From Rhizobium leguminosarum (GTDB lineage: Bacteria; Pseudomonadota; Alphaproteobacteria; Rhizobiales; Rhizobiaceae), in the NCBI RefSeq assembly GCF_001679785.1, contig NZ_CP016287.1, forward strand, positions 372,001 to 436,000: a stretch of 64,000 nucleotides of DNA, given 5' to 3'. The translations under genes and the position numbers were made by a program. Each line of letters opens with the position of its first letter. Position 1 is the first letter of the stretch. The notes beneath the pieces are model-generated. The model saw only the letters and a list, made by a program, of their open reading frames with translations, did no database searches and had not been told where the DNA came from. Shown piece by piece: positions 25,506 to 34,005 of this stretch.

Positions 25506-28500
25506 CACTCAGTCCCAGCCCATCGACAAGGCGTCGATCGGCCTCTTGCCAGAACTCGGCCGGGAAGAAGCCAGGTGAAAAGGCGATGACAACGTCGTCG
25601 ATGCGCGCTGAAATATCGGACAGGCTCAACACGCTCACCAGCTCGTCGATTCGTGCCATGATGACGTCTCGTGGAGGATCAAGCGGCGACTCATGCTGCG
25701 ACCAGTCGCTATCCCCATCATAACGGTTGTTGAAGTAGTCCAGGTCGATATGAAGAAGAAAGCGCCGATTCCACGTGCCCGCGAGCCAATCTTCGATGCT
25801 TGGGGTCAACAGATATGTCGACGGCCCGGTATGCGGCTCCAAAGCCCGGAGGGCCACGGACGGACGGGACGCCGACGGGTCAAGCAGGCTGTCGGAAACT
25901 AGGCCTGGCTCAATTCGGAAGATCCTGGTGGACCGAGCCTTCGGCGGCTGGCAGAGATGCCGAACCTCGCATCGGGGAAAGCGATGCAGGAAGGGCGTCA
26001 TAAAGCTTCCCATGCCGATAGCGCCGCTGGCGATGGCGTTTATCACGGAAACGGGGTCCGACAGGGTAACCGCGCTGCCGCTGATCATATCGGACCAACC
26101 ATTTGCTTCGACACGCAGGCGTGGGGATCCGAGGTCCCGATGATCGTCGACATGGAGGATGATCGGCTGCCTTTCGGGGTCGGACTGGCGCGTCATCCAT
26201 TCGCTCCAACTCGCCAGTGTCCAGCTGTCATAGAGGCAACGTAGGAGCTTGCCGCTTCTGCGTTGAGCGGCGAACATGGTCTCATACCACACACCGCCAC
26301 CCCACCACGCAAGTCCGGCGGCGAGAGCGGGATCGACATGACGCTCCGGATCGGCCGGCCACGCAAGGCTCAGCTCCCATGCGTCGCCGCAATTAATAGC
26401 GCTTGCATCAATATCGCAGAAGTAATCGCGAAGGGCGGTATGGCGCTCGCCAGGCTCGGAGGGAAGGGAGCCCAGCGCGATTCGCATGGTTAGGCAGCAA
26501 CCCGGCGCCTGGTGGCTCGCCGCCTCCAGCACGTCAGTCAAGGCGACGCCCAGTTCCGTCAGCTCGCATTGACGCAACGTCGCGATTCCGAGCTCAAGGT
26601 TCCGCTCAGTATCGCGCAGCTGTTTTGCTGCGCGGTCCTTCATGCGGACAGGCCCGTGGAAGAGGATGTGCCGCCACAGGCGTTGCAACTCGACGAAGAC
26701 AAAGACGGCGTGAAGTAATCCCGAGGGCGGTCGAAGATCTGCCCGCCATGGAGAGACTACCCGCGGCGCAAAGCGGCTAACGGTAGGGGCGAAGCGTTCG
26801 AGCAGATAGAGCTTCTGATGGCGATGCTCGTGGACTAGCGAGTCGGCGAGATCGAAAGGATCGATCAGCTTTCCGTCCTGTATGACCGAGACGAAGAGGG
26901 TTCCAGGCACGGAATCGTCGCTGAAGGAGACGATCTTCTCCGGATCCGCTGTCGGATCCCGGACAAACTGGACCGCCTGGCATGCCAGCAGCATTTCGTC
27001 GGCAAGAGCCGGACGCCAGCTGCGGACGATTTCGAAGGCTTCTTCGACCACTTTACGAGCAACCCCTGCAACATCTTCACGCTCGAAAATGATCTGGTCT
27101 CCAAACGGCAGCTGGAGCCAGGCATCGTTCTGTGCGACATCCCACTTGATGGCCGCGTCCGCGGATTGAGACCTCAACACATCGACGAGATAGGCGATAT
27201 CGGCAAATATCGGCTTTCCGTCTACGTCGTGTATCTGGCGCCCGTGTGCCTGCGCCAGAAACGCGTGGGTCCAGGCGACCATTCCCGGTCGTCTCGCAAG
27301 GCGAGCAAAGGCGTCGACGTCAAGCCCGGCGAGCTCGCGAGCAATCTCCGTTGCCTCAGGTCCAGTCTTTTCCAGCTCAACCAACACCTCGCGCAGACGT
27401 TCAGAATAGGTGAGGTCGGCATCTGCCCGAAGGAGCGTCACGGCCGCGCCGGCGGTCTCCGCCCGCTCAAATTCACTGAGATTGAAGGTTTCAGGAAGGC
27501 GGTTCGACAGATCCTCTTCCTCGGCGGTTAGATCCTGTAAGAGGCGCGCTTTGACATGTGAGATCAGCGCAAAGAGTTCGCCGCAGTAAACCGAAGGGTT
27601 GTTGAATCCGTCGGCGCCGAAGCGGTGAGGTACCGATCCACCTCCGCAGATGTCGACGACCTGACAACTGAGACAGTTTTCGCTGAGGCCATCCTTGCTG
27701 AGGAGAGTTCGATGCCGCTCGATTACCGGGGAGGCGGCTGCTGCGCTAATTGCCATATCCCGAACAGTGCCATGCAGATCGGAAATGCGATCGCCGACGA
27801 TCTTCAAAACGTCCAGATCATGATAGCCGCCGTCGGTTTCAATCGACAGCAGATTGACGTCACCGAAGCCAAATGCATCGGTCGCCGAGGGTAGTCCCAC
27901 CGCAACATCAAGGAGAGCCTCGAAGGTTCGAAGTGAGATGTGAGGATAGCGGTCGAACCAGCAGTCAAACGCGCGGAGGAGCCAGTCTTTATAAATGTCG
28001 GGCTCCGCCTCACGACTAGGTGGCGGACGCATATGATGAGCATCCGGCAGCAGCAAATCGAGCTTCGGCGGGTTGATGTCGTTGAAAAACGCGAGGAGAT
28101 CCTCAGGATCAGCCTTGGCATCGATCACCGCGATGACACCTGCAAAAATCTTCGGACGGGCCTGTAGTTGGCGATAGGCTTCCATTACCCTATCAAAGCT
28201 TGATCGCCCTTTGCGTGTGGTGCGATGCCGATCATTGTCAACCTTTGAGCCGTCGAGACTCAATGATACCGAAATGTCGGCTGCCTCGAGTGCTGTAAGA
28301 ACCGCTTCGGTGACGAGCAGACCGTTCGTCTGCATTGCGAAATCCAGTTTTACATCTTGGCCAACGGCATGACGCAATTTTTCAGCAAAGTCGGTGATGC
28401 TTTCAACCCCGGCCAAGAGAGGTTCGCCTCCATGAAAAATGACGACGGCTCGTCGCAGCCCTTCACTTTTCACATACTCGGCCAGCCGTTCGGCAAAGGC

Positions 28501-28638
28501 CTGCTTTATATCAGGAGACATAATTTTGGGCATGGATCTCCAGCTCTGATCGGCATGGTGATACACGTAACAATAATCACAATCGAGATTGCAGCGTGAG
28601 GCTATCTTGACCAGGAACGACGTAATGCGCGCCGTCAC
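25498..28638 (-). CDS. Radical SAM/SPASM peptide maturase (FxsB-like) fused to HExxH domain
   Basis: 1046 aa, start GTG 28638. The N-terminal radical SAM domain has C16-x3-C20-x2-C23 ('SRCNLDCDYCYVYH') and 'FHGGEPLL'; a SPASM-type Cys cluster follows near residues 320-370 ('CLSCQVVDICGGG', 'PSVYCGELF'). The second half has 'DSLVHEHRHQKLYLLERF', an HExxH motif at residues 603-607. This architecture fits FxsB-type cyclophane-forming maturases joined to a domain of the HExxH-type peptide beta-hydroxylase group. It would crosslink and perhaps hydroxylate side chains of the 59-aa precursor encoded 15 nt upstream. The fusion and its intact motif are unusual. Regiochemistry cannot be told from sequence. 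Confidence 0.85.
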   Translation of the reverse strand: MTARITSFLVKIASRCNLDCDYCYVYHHADQSWRSMPKIMSPDIKQAFAERLAEYVKSEGLRRAVVIFHGGEPLLAGVESITDFAEKLRHAVGQDVKLDFAMQTNGLLVTEAVLTALEAADISVSLSLDGSKVDNDRHRTTRKGRSSFDRVMEAYRQLQARPKIFAGVIAVIDAKADPEDLLAFFNDINPPKLDLLLPDAHHMRPPPSREAEPDIYKDWLLRAFDCWFDRYPHISLRTFEALLDVAVGLPSATDAFGFGDVNLLSIETDGGYHDLDVLKIVGDRISDLHGTVRDMAISAAAASPVIERHRTLLSKDGLSENCLSCQVVDICGGGSVPHRFGADGFNNPSVYCGELFALISHVKARLLQDLTAEEEDLSNRLPETFNLSEFERAETAGAAVTLLRADADLTYSERLREVLVELEKTGPEATEIARELAGLDVDAFARLARRPGMVAWTHAFLAQAHGRQIHDVDGKPIFADIAYLVDVLRSQSADAAIKWDVAQNDAWLQLPFGDQIIFEREDVAGVARKVVEEAFEIVRSWRPALADEMLLACQAVQFVRDPTADPEKIVSFSDDSVPGTLFVSVIQDGKLIDPFDLADSLVHEHRHQKLYLLERFAPTVSRFAPRVVSPWRADLRPPSGLLHAVFVFVELQRLWRHILFHGPVRMKDRAAKQLRDTERNLELGIATLRQCELTELGVALTDVLEAASHQAPGCCLTMRIALGSLPSEPGERHTALRDYFCDIDASAINCGDAWELSLAWPADPERHVDPALAAGLAWWGGGVWYETMFAAQRRSGKLLRCLYDSWTLASWSEWMTRQSDPERQPIILHVDDHRDLGSPRLRVEANGWSDMISGSAVTLSDPVSVINAIASGAIGMGSFMTPFLHRFPRCEVRHLCQPPKARSTRIFRIEPGLVSDSLLDPSASRPSVALRALEPHTGPSTYLLTPSIEDWLAGTWNRRFLLHIDLDYFNNRYDGDSDWSQHESPLDPPRDVIMARIDELVSVLSLSDISARIDDVVIAFSPGFFPAEFWQEADRRLVDGLGLSDG

Positions 28639-28653
28639 GGCACAACCGTTTCG

Positions 28654-28833
28654 TTAAGAGCGATTATGCCGATGATGCATGCGGTCGTAGCTGGTAATTA
28701 CTTCACTGGCCTCTGCATTGGCAAGGACGCGGCTACGCAGACGCTGAAGGGCTGGGTTTCCGGATTGACTGCGTAGAACCGAGGCCTTCACGGGCTCGTC
28801 AGCGACTTTTTCTTCCTGCAAAATATCAGACAT
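28654..28833 (-). CDS. Candidate RiPP precursor peptide, 59 aa
   Basis: Start ATG 28833 after GGAGATTCAAA. The leader-like part is acidic then helical ('MSDILQEEKVADEPVKASVL', 'ALQRLRSRVLANAEASEV'). The C-terminal end changes to an aromatic/His/Arg-rich stretch, 'ITSYDRMHHRHNRS', which is a plausible core: it contains aromatic-x-x triplets (Tyr-Asp-Arg, His-His-Arg, His-Asn-Arg) of the kind crosslinked by cyclophane-forming radical SAM enzymes. It precedes the maturase by 15 nt in the same direction. The peptide was called from context and composition, not from a known family. Confidence 0.72.
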   Translation of the reverse strand: MSDILQEEKVADEPVKASVLRSQSGNPALQRLRSRVLANAEASEVITSYDRMHHRHNRS

Positions 28834-28857
28834 TTTGAATCTCCAATTTGCACAAGA

Positions 28858-28887
28858 TGCAACTTATACGGTTCGCGCAAAGTTGCA
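28858..28887. promoter_or_regulatory. Inverted repeat upstream of RiPP precursor
   Basis: TGCAACTT (28858-28865) and AAGTTGCA (28880-28887) form a perfect 8-bp inverted repeat with a 14-base spacer, ending 24 bases before the precursor ATG. The location overlaps where a promoter or leader would be, so it may be an operator for a dimeric regulator. No regulator gene is adjacent. Confidence 0.45.
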
Positions 28888-28983
28888 ATACTTTCCAAGC
28901 ACAATCGCGGTCTAAAATTGGTTGGCGCATTTCGCTGGAAGTCTTGCGAAAGCGCGGATCCGAAACTGGGGTGTCAAAGCTGA

Positions 28984-30697
28984 TTAGATGCGCGACGCTG
29001 TCAGCCGGTTAGAAACGCGACACTTGCGCTTCGGATTAGCCGCCGATCCGACCGGCTGGACCGGGTTGCAAGGGAGGAGCGGGGGCGGGTGAGGAACACC
29101 CTTCGGCTTTAGCTTTGAGACTATGAGTGCAGGCGATCATTCCGCGGCCTCCATGCGCGCCAGCGCCTTCTGCCTTTTTGCGATGACCTCCGGATCATTC
29201 ATGAAGTCCGTCCGCCGGCCAGGCTTGCGGCCACGCTTCTGATAACCATTGCCCTGGCTGCCATCGGGAATACCGAACATATGATCCGTCTGGCCGGTGC
29301 GGCGAGGGCCGCTCTTACTGCGCTGCTGTTCCCGCCCAGCCTGCAGCTCGGCGACGACGGAAAGCATGTCGTCGAGACGCTTGTTCTCGACAACCTCTGC
29401 CCGGTGGACCGACCGCAATGTATCGAAGGTTCTGTAGGGCAGGGTGAAGCTCTCGTGCATGATCTCGAGGCGGCCGTCCGGGTAGTCGCAGACAACGACC
29501 TTCTTTCCCGCCAGCCCTCTGGCCCGCTCCGTCGGATCGAGAATGAACAAGACCTTGTCGTAACGGAGCGTCAGGGACTGCGACAGTGTGCGGACTTCCT
29601 TGCGGCACATGGCGCCATCGAGATTCTCATGCGCGGCAAGCGGCCGGTGCATGTCCTTCGGATTGCGTGGCGGTTTGCCAAAACGGGAATTGAAATCCGC
29701 AATGAATTCTGATGCATAGCCGTTGGCCGCCTCGATCGTATCGATGCCGCGAAGCCGCATCTCCTTGACCAGCCGGTCCTGCAGCGTCTGGTTGGCGCGT
29801 TCCACACGGCCCTTTGCCTGCGGAGTATTGGCGCAGATGATGTCGATGTTCAGCTCATAAAGCGCACGACCAAACTGCGTCAGGCCGCTCGTGCGGTCTT
29901 TCTCCGACGCATGGGTCGAACGAAAGACACCATGCTTGTCGCTGTAGAAGGCCAGAGGTTTACCCCATTGCTGCAGATAAGCCTTTGTCGCATGCAGGTA
30001 GTCGAACGTGTTCTCTGACCCAGCGAACCGCAGATGCAGCAACTTGCCGGTGGCGTCATCGATATAGACAAGCAGGGCGCATTTGGGACCACGGTTCTCA
30101 AACCACCAGTGATGCGATCCATCGATCTGCACGAGTTCGCCGAAACAGTCGCGCCGGCCGCGCGGCTGGAAAACCCGCTGCTTACGCTCACGCCGCGAGA
30201 TCCAGATGCCGGCCTCGGTCATCCATTGCCGCAGCGTCTCCTTGGCGACCGAGATCTGATGCAGTTCCATCAGCTTCTCGCGCGCCAGCGTCGGACCGAA
30301 ATCCAGATAGCGCTCCCGGATCAGATCCAGCGCCGCATTGCGAAACTCCTCGCTGTGGCGCCGGTTGCTCGGCTGTGATCGCTTCTTGGAAACAAGGCCG
30401 GCTGGACCATTCCGGTCATAAGCCTGCAGCAGCCGATGGACCTGACTTCGACTGAGGTCGAGCAGTTCGGCGGCCTGGACGACGCTCAGGCGCTCGTCAC
30501 GAATCTTCTGGATAACTTCGAGGCGATGCAATTCTTTCTGCGACATGGTGATCATAAAGGACATGACGACTCCGACCGCTCATGGTCTCGACCAGGCTGA
30601 AGATCGTCATCCTTGCTCCCGACGTTGGCATTGACCAGTGCGTAGAGAGGCGAGACTGTCGCATCTCTAACTGGCCCAACTGTCGCATTACTAAATA
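28984..30697 (-). mobile_element. ISNCY-type insertion sequence
   Basis: Both ends carry related, repeated motifs: TTAG-N4-GCGAC...TTAGAAACGCGACACT on the left, and on the right, read inward, TTAGTAATGCGACAGT and TTAGAGATGCGACAGT. Such doubled end motifs are likely transposase binding sites. The interior holds one transposase gene. The outer limits are approximate and I could not identify a target duplication. It separates RiPP locus 1 from the cyclase-like pair. Confidence 0.7.
29137..30564 (-). CDS. ISNCY-family transposase
   Basis: 475 aa. The N-terminus is a helix-turn-helix ('LSVVQAAELLDLSRSQVHRL'). The rve-like catalytic core shows 'GELVQIDGSHHWWFENRG', 'FYSDKHGVFR' and 'NTPQAKGRVERANQTLQDRL', giving the DD(E) residues. 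The C-terminal tail is basic ('NGYQKRGRKPGRRTDF'). The frame is intact and the element has both ends, so it may be active. Confidence 0.88.
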   Translation of the reverse strand: MSFMITMSQKELHRLEVIQKIRDERLSVVQAAELLDLSRSQVHRLLQAYDRNGPAGLVSKKRSQPSNRRHSEEFRNAALDLIRERYLDFGPTLAREKLMELHQISVAKETLRQWMTEAGIWISRRERKQRVFQPRGRRDCFGELVQIDGSHHWWFENRGPKCALLVYIDDATGKLLHLRFAGSENTFDYLHATKAYLQQWGKPLAFYSDKHGVFRSTHASEKDRTSGLTQFGRALYELNIDIICANTPQAKGRVERANQTLQDRLVKEMRLRGIDTIEAANGYASEFIADFNSRFGKPPRNPKDMHRPLAAHENLDGAMCRKEVRTLSQSLTLRYDKVLFILDPTERARGLAGKKVVVCDYPDGRLEIMHESFTLPYRTFDTLRSVHRAEVVENKRLDDMLSVVAELQAGREQQRSKSGPRRTGQTDHMFGIPDGSQGNGYQKRGRKPGRRTDFMNDPEVIAKRQKALARMEAAE

Positions 30698-30932
30698 GCC
30701 GCTACATGGGGTATGAAAGTTCTTATTCAGATATTCTACACCGATCGTGAATTCAGACGTTGCACCGCTTCCATAGGCATAGTAGCCATCTTTACGATAT
30801 TGCTGAGTTTTGCGCGGATCGCTTAGGGGTATTCAGTTCGATTCCTTTTCAAAGGTCCCGGCAGCGGTTGGAGACTTGGCAGGCAGTCCATCATTTGTTC
30901 TCCAAGAGACTGCCATTCTCTAAATCTGAAGC

Positions 30933-31985
30933 CTACTTCATCCTTATGGAAACGGCTCTTCGGGCGATATTATCTGCGATATCATGATCAAGAATGGAGT
31001 TGGGAAGCTCCTCAATCGGCTGTCGTAAAATTTTCAAATTGTTGAGCATTCGAACGATCTCGTTGCATATTGCGTCTTCGTGCGGGTCGTTGTAGCGCGG
31101 CAGGCCTCGTTCGGTTTCAGACGAGAAAATCCTATTTGCAATAGTCAGGTAAATTGCCTCTGATCCACTCAAACTCATATAGTTCTTCGTATTTCGAGCG
31201 TTCATCATCATGTGATAAAAGGTCACCGGGTAGTTCTGCCACTTCTTATTATGAAGCTCGATCTTCGAGAAATCGGAAGATTGTATCGCCGTTATTAGGC
31301 TGGATAGATAGTATCTAGAAAGATTTTTCCGTTTTGCGTTGGCCCGCAATGCTGCTTCAAGTAAGCAGTCCATAAAGGCGAGATTGACTTCACTATCGTC
31401 GATTGCGCTATCTGAATCTACGACGCCGCCAATTTCTACTTCAAGATACTTTATATCAAAATATTGAACCCATTTTCCTTTTTCGGGGCCAACGGGAAAA
31501 GAGCTCCTGCAGATAAAAGGTTCAATTTTTTCTGTTATAGAAGCTCGATCAACCGAGAATCCTATTCCCTTGAAGTTCTCCTGTGAGTAATAAACTGCCA
31601 CAGCTGCCGGTCCAAATGATGCTCCAGAAATGTCGATGACGTGGGAGTCAGACGCAGTTTCCTCTCGGCTATTAGACACTTCCTCTAATCGTCCTTCACA
31701 AAGGGCAGATTTGAAGAATATTTCCGATGAGAAGAGAATCCATCGCAGACGTGTGGCGAATTTTAAAAGTTCAATTGCGTCATCGCATTCAATATAAACG
31801 CTGTCGGAAAAGTATCGAACCTTAGTGTTCGCCTTTATATGTTGCGCCTGCTCCTGAAGTGTCCGGCTGAATGTCCTGATCTTGTCTGGATATTCATTTT
31901 TTTTGATTTTGGCGCTGTCCTTCGTTCCGAGCAGATCAATGAAAGCAATCCAGGGGCGATCGGAGTTTGCTGTGCCTTGCATCAT
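30933..31985 (-). CDS. Class III cyclase-like protein (candidate defence/signalling)
   Basis: 350 aa, start ATG 31985. The N-terminus has 'PWIAFIDLLGTKDSAK' and, 44 residues after its Asp-17, 'TKVRYFSDSVYIECDD' with Asp-61. This two-Asp pattern in a beta-strand context is that of class III nucleotide cyclase metal sites. A region near residue 115-150 ('ISGASFGPAAVAVYYSQENF') could be the rest of the cyclase core. The C-terminal 150 aa are helical and not recognised. It overlaps the upstream 339-aa gene by 4 nt. Cyclase-effector pairs such as Pycsar have this layout, but the partner here is not a known effector. Base composition is clearly more AT-rich than the surroundings, suggesting transfer. 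Confidence 0.6.
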   Translation of the reverse strand: MMQGTANSDRPWIAFIDLLGTKDSAKIKKNEYPDKIRTFSRTLQEQAQHIKANTKVRYFSDSVYIECDDAIELLKFATRLRWILFSSEIFFKSALCEGRLEEVSNSREETASDSHVIDISGASFGPAAVAVYYSQENFKGIGFSVDRASITEKIEPFICRSSFPVGPEKGKWVQYFDIKYLEVEIGGVVDSDSAIDDSEVNLAFMDCLLEAALRANAKRKNLSRYYLSSLITAIQSSDFSKIELHNKKWQNYPVTFYHMMMNARNTKNYMSLSGSEAIYLTIANRIFSSETERGLPRYNDPHEDAICNEIVRMLNNLKILRQPIEELPNSILDHDIADNIARRAVSIRMK

Positions 31986-33001
31986 TTCTTCCCCACGTAA
32001 ATTCGTGACAAATAGATTGCCTCGGCTCCAACTGCGTCCCGAATATTAGTGGGAATGGTGTCCCCCGACTTAAAACCAAAACGCTTCCTACCTTTTCCTC
32101 GAACGTCCAGCACAGTGAAAATAGGTAGTATCTTGTTGCGAAGTTTCGGATTTGTTCGGGCTTCTAGTGAGCGACGTTGGACAACTAGGTGATGAATTCC
32201 GGCAGGAAGGTTTGCTAGCGCTTCCTTTAAACGAAAAGGCGAGATCTGATTTTTAAATGTAGGATAGGACAACAATATTGTCAGTAATTTTTCGCGGGTG
32301 AAATCAATCTCATTGAGCAAATCAAGAAAAAACGCATCCCAGAGCCGACAGAAATCCGAGAGGTGAGTCGCGCTGCCGAATGCGCGGCCGTTTCGGGCGA
32401 GGGATGAAAAAGAGACATAAGGGATAGCAGCGTCCTGCACTAAGCCCATTTTAAACGCGAATTCAACTTTTCGCTGGAATAGCAACGGCATAGATCGAGT
32501 TTCAAGGAAAGAGGCCAGAATCTTACTTGGTAAGAATCCGGAGCAAAAACTGAAATCGAGCAAAAAATCGGCAACGTCGTCTGCAAGCTTTCTATTGCTT
32601 GAAAAAGTAAGCAGGTGGCTACTGTCAATAGGATGCGCGCTCGGTTGCTCCACGCTCTCCTGTAGCTGGATTGCTATCAACAACGGAGTTGTCGTCGAAA
32701 GCGAGGGAAGTCTATCCCAGTTGCTGTCCGAAACTACAAAGCGAAACTGCGATCCACAGGGTACGGCGAAGCCTCTATTTGCGGCGTATCTACTAAAATC
32801 TCTGTGCGTTGGCGATCCAACGACAGCAATTAGATGCAGTCCAAACAGCCGCACGCCGTGGTTGTTGGCCATATGTATTTTTGCTGGGAGAAGCTTTCTT
32901 TCCCAAATCTTATTCAATAGTGGGCTAGGAAATAGTGAAACATTTTCTGGTCCAATCGCAGCTAATAATACTCTTTCGCCAACTCCCACCCTAGTCCCCA
33001 T
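31982..33001 (-). CDS. Unknown protein, partner of cyclase-like gene
   Basis: 339 aa from ATG 33001; no strong ribosome-binding site. There are no membrane segments or known motifs. The middle contains 'DDVADFLLDFSFCSGFLPSK' and 'WDAFFLDLLNEIDFTREKLL'; the end is a basic strand-rich piece ('RGKGRKRFGFKSGDTIPTNI'). The four-base overlap with the cyclase-like gene implies coupled translation and common function. It shares the low GC content of that gene. It could be an effector, a sensor or a regulator; nothing in the sequence decides. Confidence 0.6.
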   Translation of the reverse strand: MGTRVGVGERVLLAAIGPENVSLFPSPLLNKIWERKLLPAKIHMANNHGVRLFGLHLIAVVGSPTHRDFSRYAANRGFAVPCGSQFRFVVSDSNWDRLPSLSTTTPLLIAIQLQESVEQPSAHPIDSSHLLTFSSNRKLADDVADFLLDFSFCSGFLPSKILASFLETRSMPLLFQRKVEFAFKMGLVQDAAIPYVSFSSLARNGRAFGSATHLSDFCRLWDAFFLDLLNEIDFTREKLLTILLSYPTFKNQISPFRLKEALANLPAGIHHLVVQRRSLEARTNPKLRNKILPIFTVLDVRGKGRKRFGFKSGDTIPTNIRDAVGAEAIYLSRIYVGKK

Positions 33002-33267
33002 TACTCTGAAACAAGAATTATAGGCTATTATTTATTTCGAGCCTTTGCAAGTATCGGTTGCTGTCAGTGTCGAGATTAAATTCCGGTGCGGCTGAAGCAT
33101 TCTTCGCTGTTTAAAATGCTGGCGTCCTACCGCCGCAGGCGATGCCTGCATTATGTTTTCACCGTCAAGTTGACCGATGTCGACAACCACGCATCTGGCA
33201 GCCACCGGATCTGGGAAAGCCTTCAAAAACAGACAGTTGATCAGAGCGTAGCGAGGGTCGTGGGTTC
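33002..33267. other. Intergenic, nothing recognised
   Basis: The stretch between the 339-aa gene and the IS3 end. The first 60 bases are AT-rich and should contain the promoter of the cyclase-like pair. The rest has only shadow frames. Confidence 0.4.
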
Positions 33268-33465
33268 TGACCTGCCACGGAAGTTTCATCCGGCTGCGAT
33301 TAGAGCCTCGGCGGCTTTGAATACGCCAACTGGCGCGGTGGGAGCAACCGGCGGAAACGCGAAGCTTTCATCTTGCGCAGCGTTGGAGCCGGTTGCGGCG
33401 ATGCTCCCGGCGTAGCCTGCCGGGGTCTGGTATCCGAGCGACGAGTGTGGCCGGAAATGGTTATA
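33268..33465 (-). pseudogene. IS3-family (IS407 group) OrfB, C-terminal part
   Basis: Minus-strand codons '[19 protein letters not shown]' to '[10 protein letters not shown]' and the IS end TGACCTGCCAC at 33268 match the end of the intact IS3 copy at 58776-60045. The N-terminal part of the same gene is at 36076 onwards. The 2.6 kb between the two is an inserted element. Confidence 0.85.
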
Positions 33466-33807
33466 CAACACGACGACAGAACACCCACGGGACCGAGGTT
33501 CGCGAGCTTATGTATCCGTGGCATCCCTGGTCCGGACGGCTCGTTCACGTGCATGATGCGGTGTCCAAAGGGACGCATATTTTCCGCTGCAGCCTTTCTG
33601 GTTCTTCTTCTGGTCGACTTCTTGAGGTCCCGTCGTGGATGTTCGACCGATCAGTGAGTGGTTGTTGGCGCAGCTTGGCGGTCCCGCACGTCGATCTCGC
33701 AAGCCTGCATACTTTGGCAAGATTGCTGAAGGACGCTGATGCGTCATCGCAATCTTCGGTAATGGGCGCAGCATTGGTCTCTCACGAAACGAGTCGGAGA
33801 GATGTTC

Positions 33808-34005
33808 ATGCCTCGCCAGCCCATGACATGCCAGTTCGATCTGTTCTCGGCCCCGCAGCGGGGGAAGACGGCAGGGACGCCGCAATGGTCGGAGTTGCCG
33901 GAGGAGACTCGCCAAGCGTTGACGGTGCTCATCGTGCGGCTGTTCGTCGATCACGCAAAGTGCGGACATGCCTCCCAACAGAAGGAGGCCGGTCATGATG
34001 CATGA
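33808..34005 (+). CDS. Small hypothetical protein of the recombinase element
   Basis: 65 aa from ATG 33808 (GGAGAG upstream; in-frame ATG also at 33802). The sequence '[20 protein letters not shown]' and '[20 protein letters not shown]' is protein-like, ending in Cys/His residues ('[17 protein letters not shown]'). It overlaps the recombinase start, so the two form one transcript. It may be an accessory factor for recombination. I infer this only from its position. Confidence 0.55.
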   Translation: MPRQPMTCQFDLFSAPQRGKTAGTPQWSELPEETRQALTVLIVRLFVDHAKCGHASQQKEAGHDA

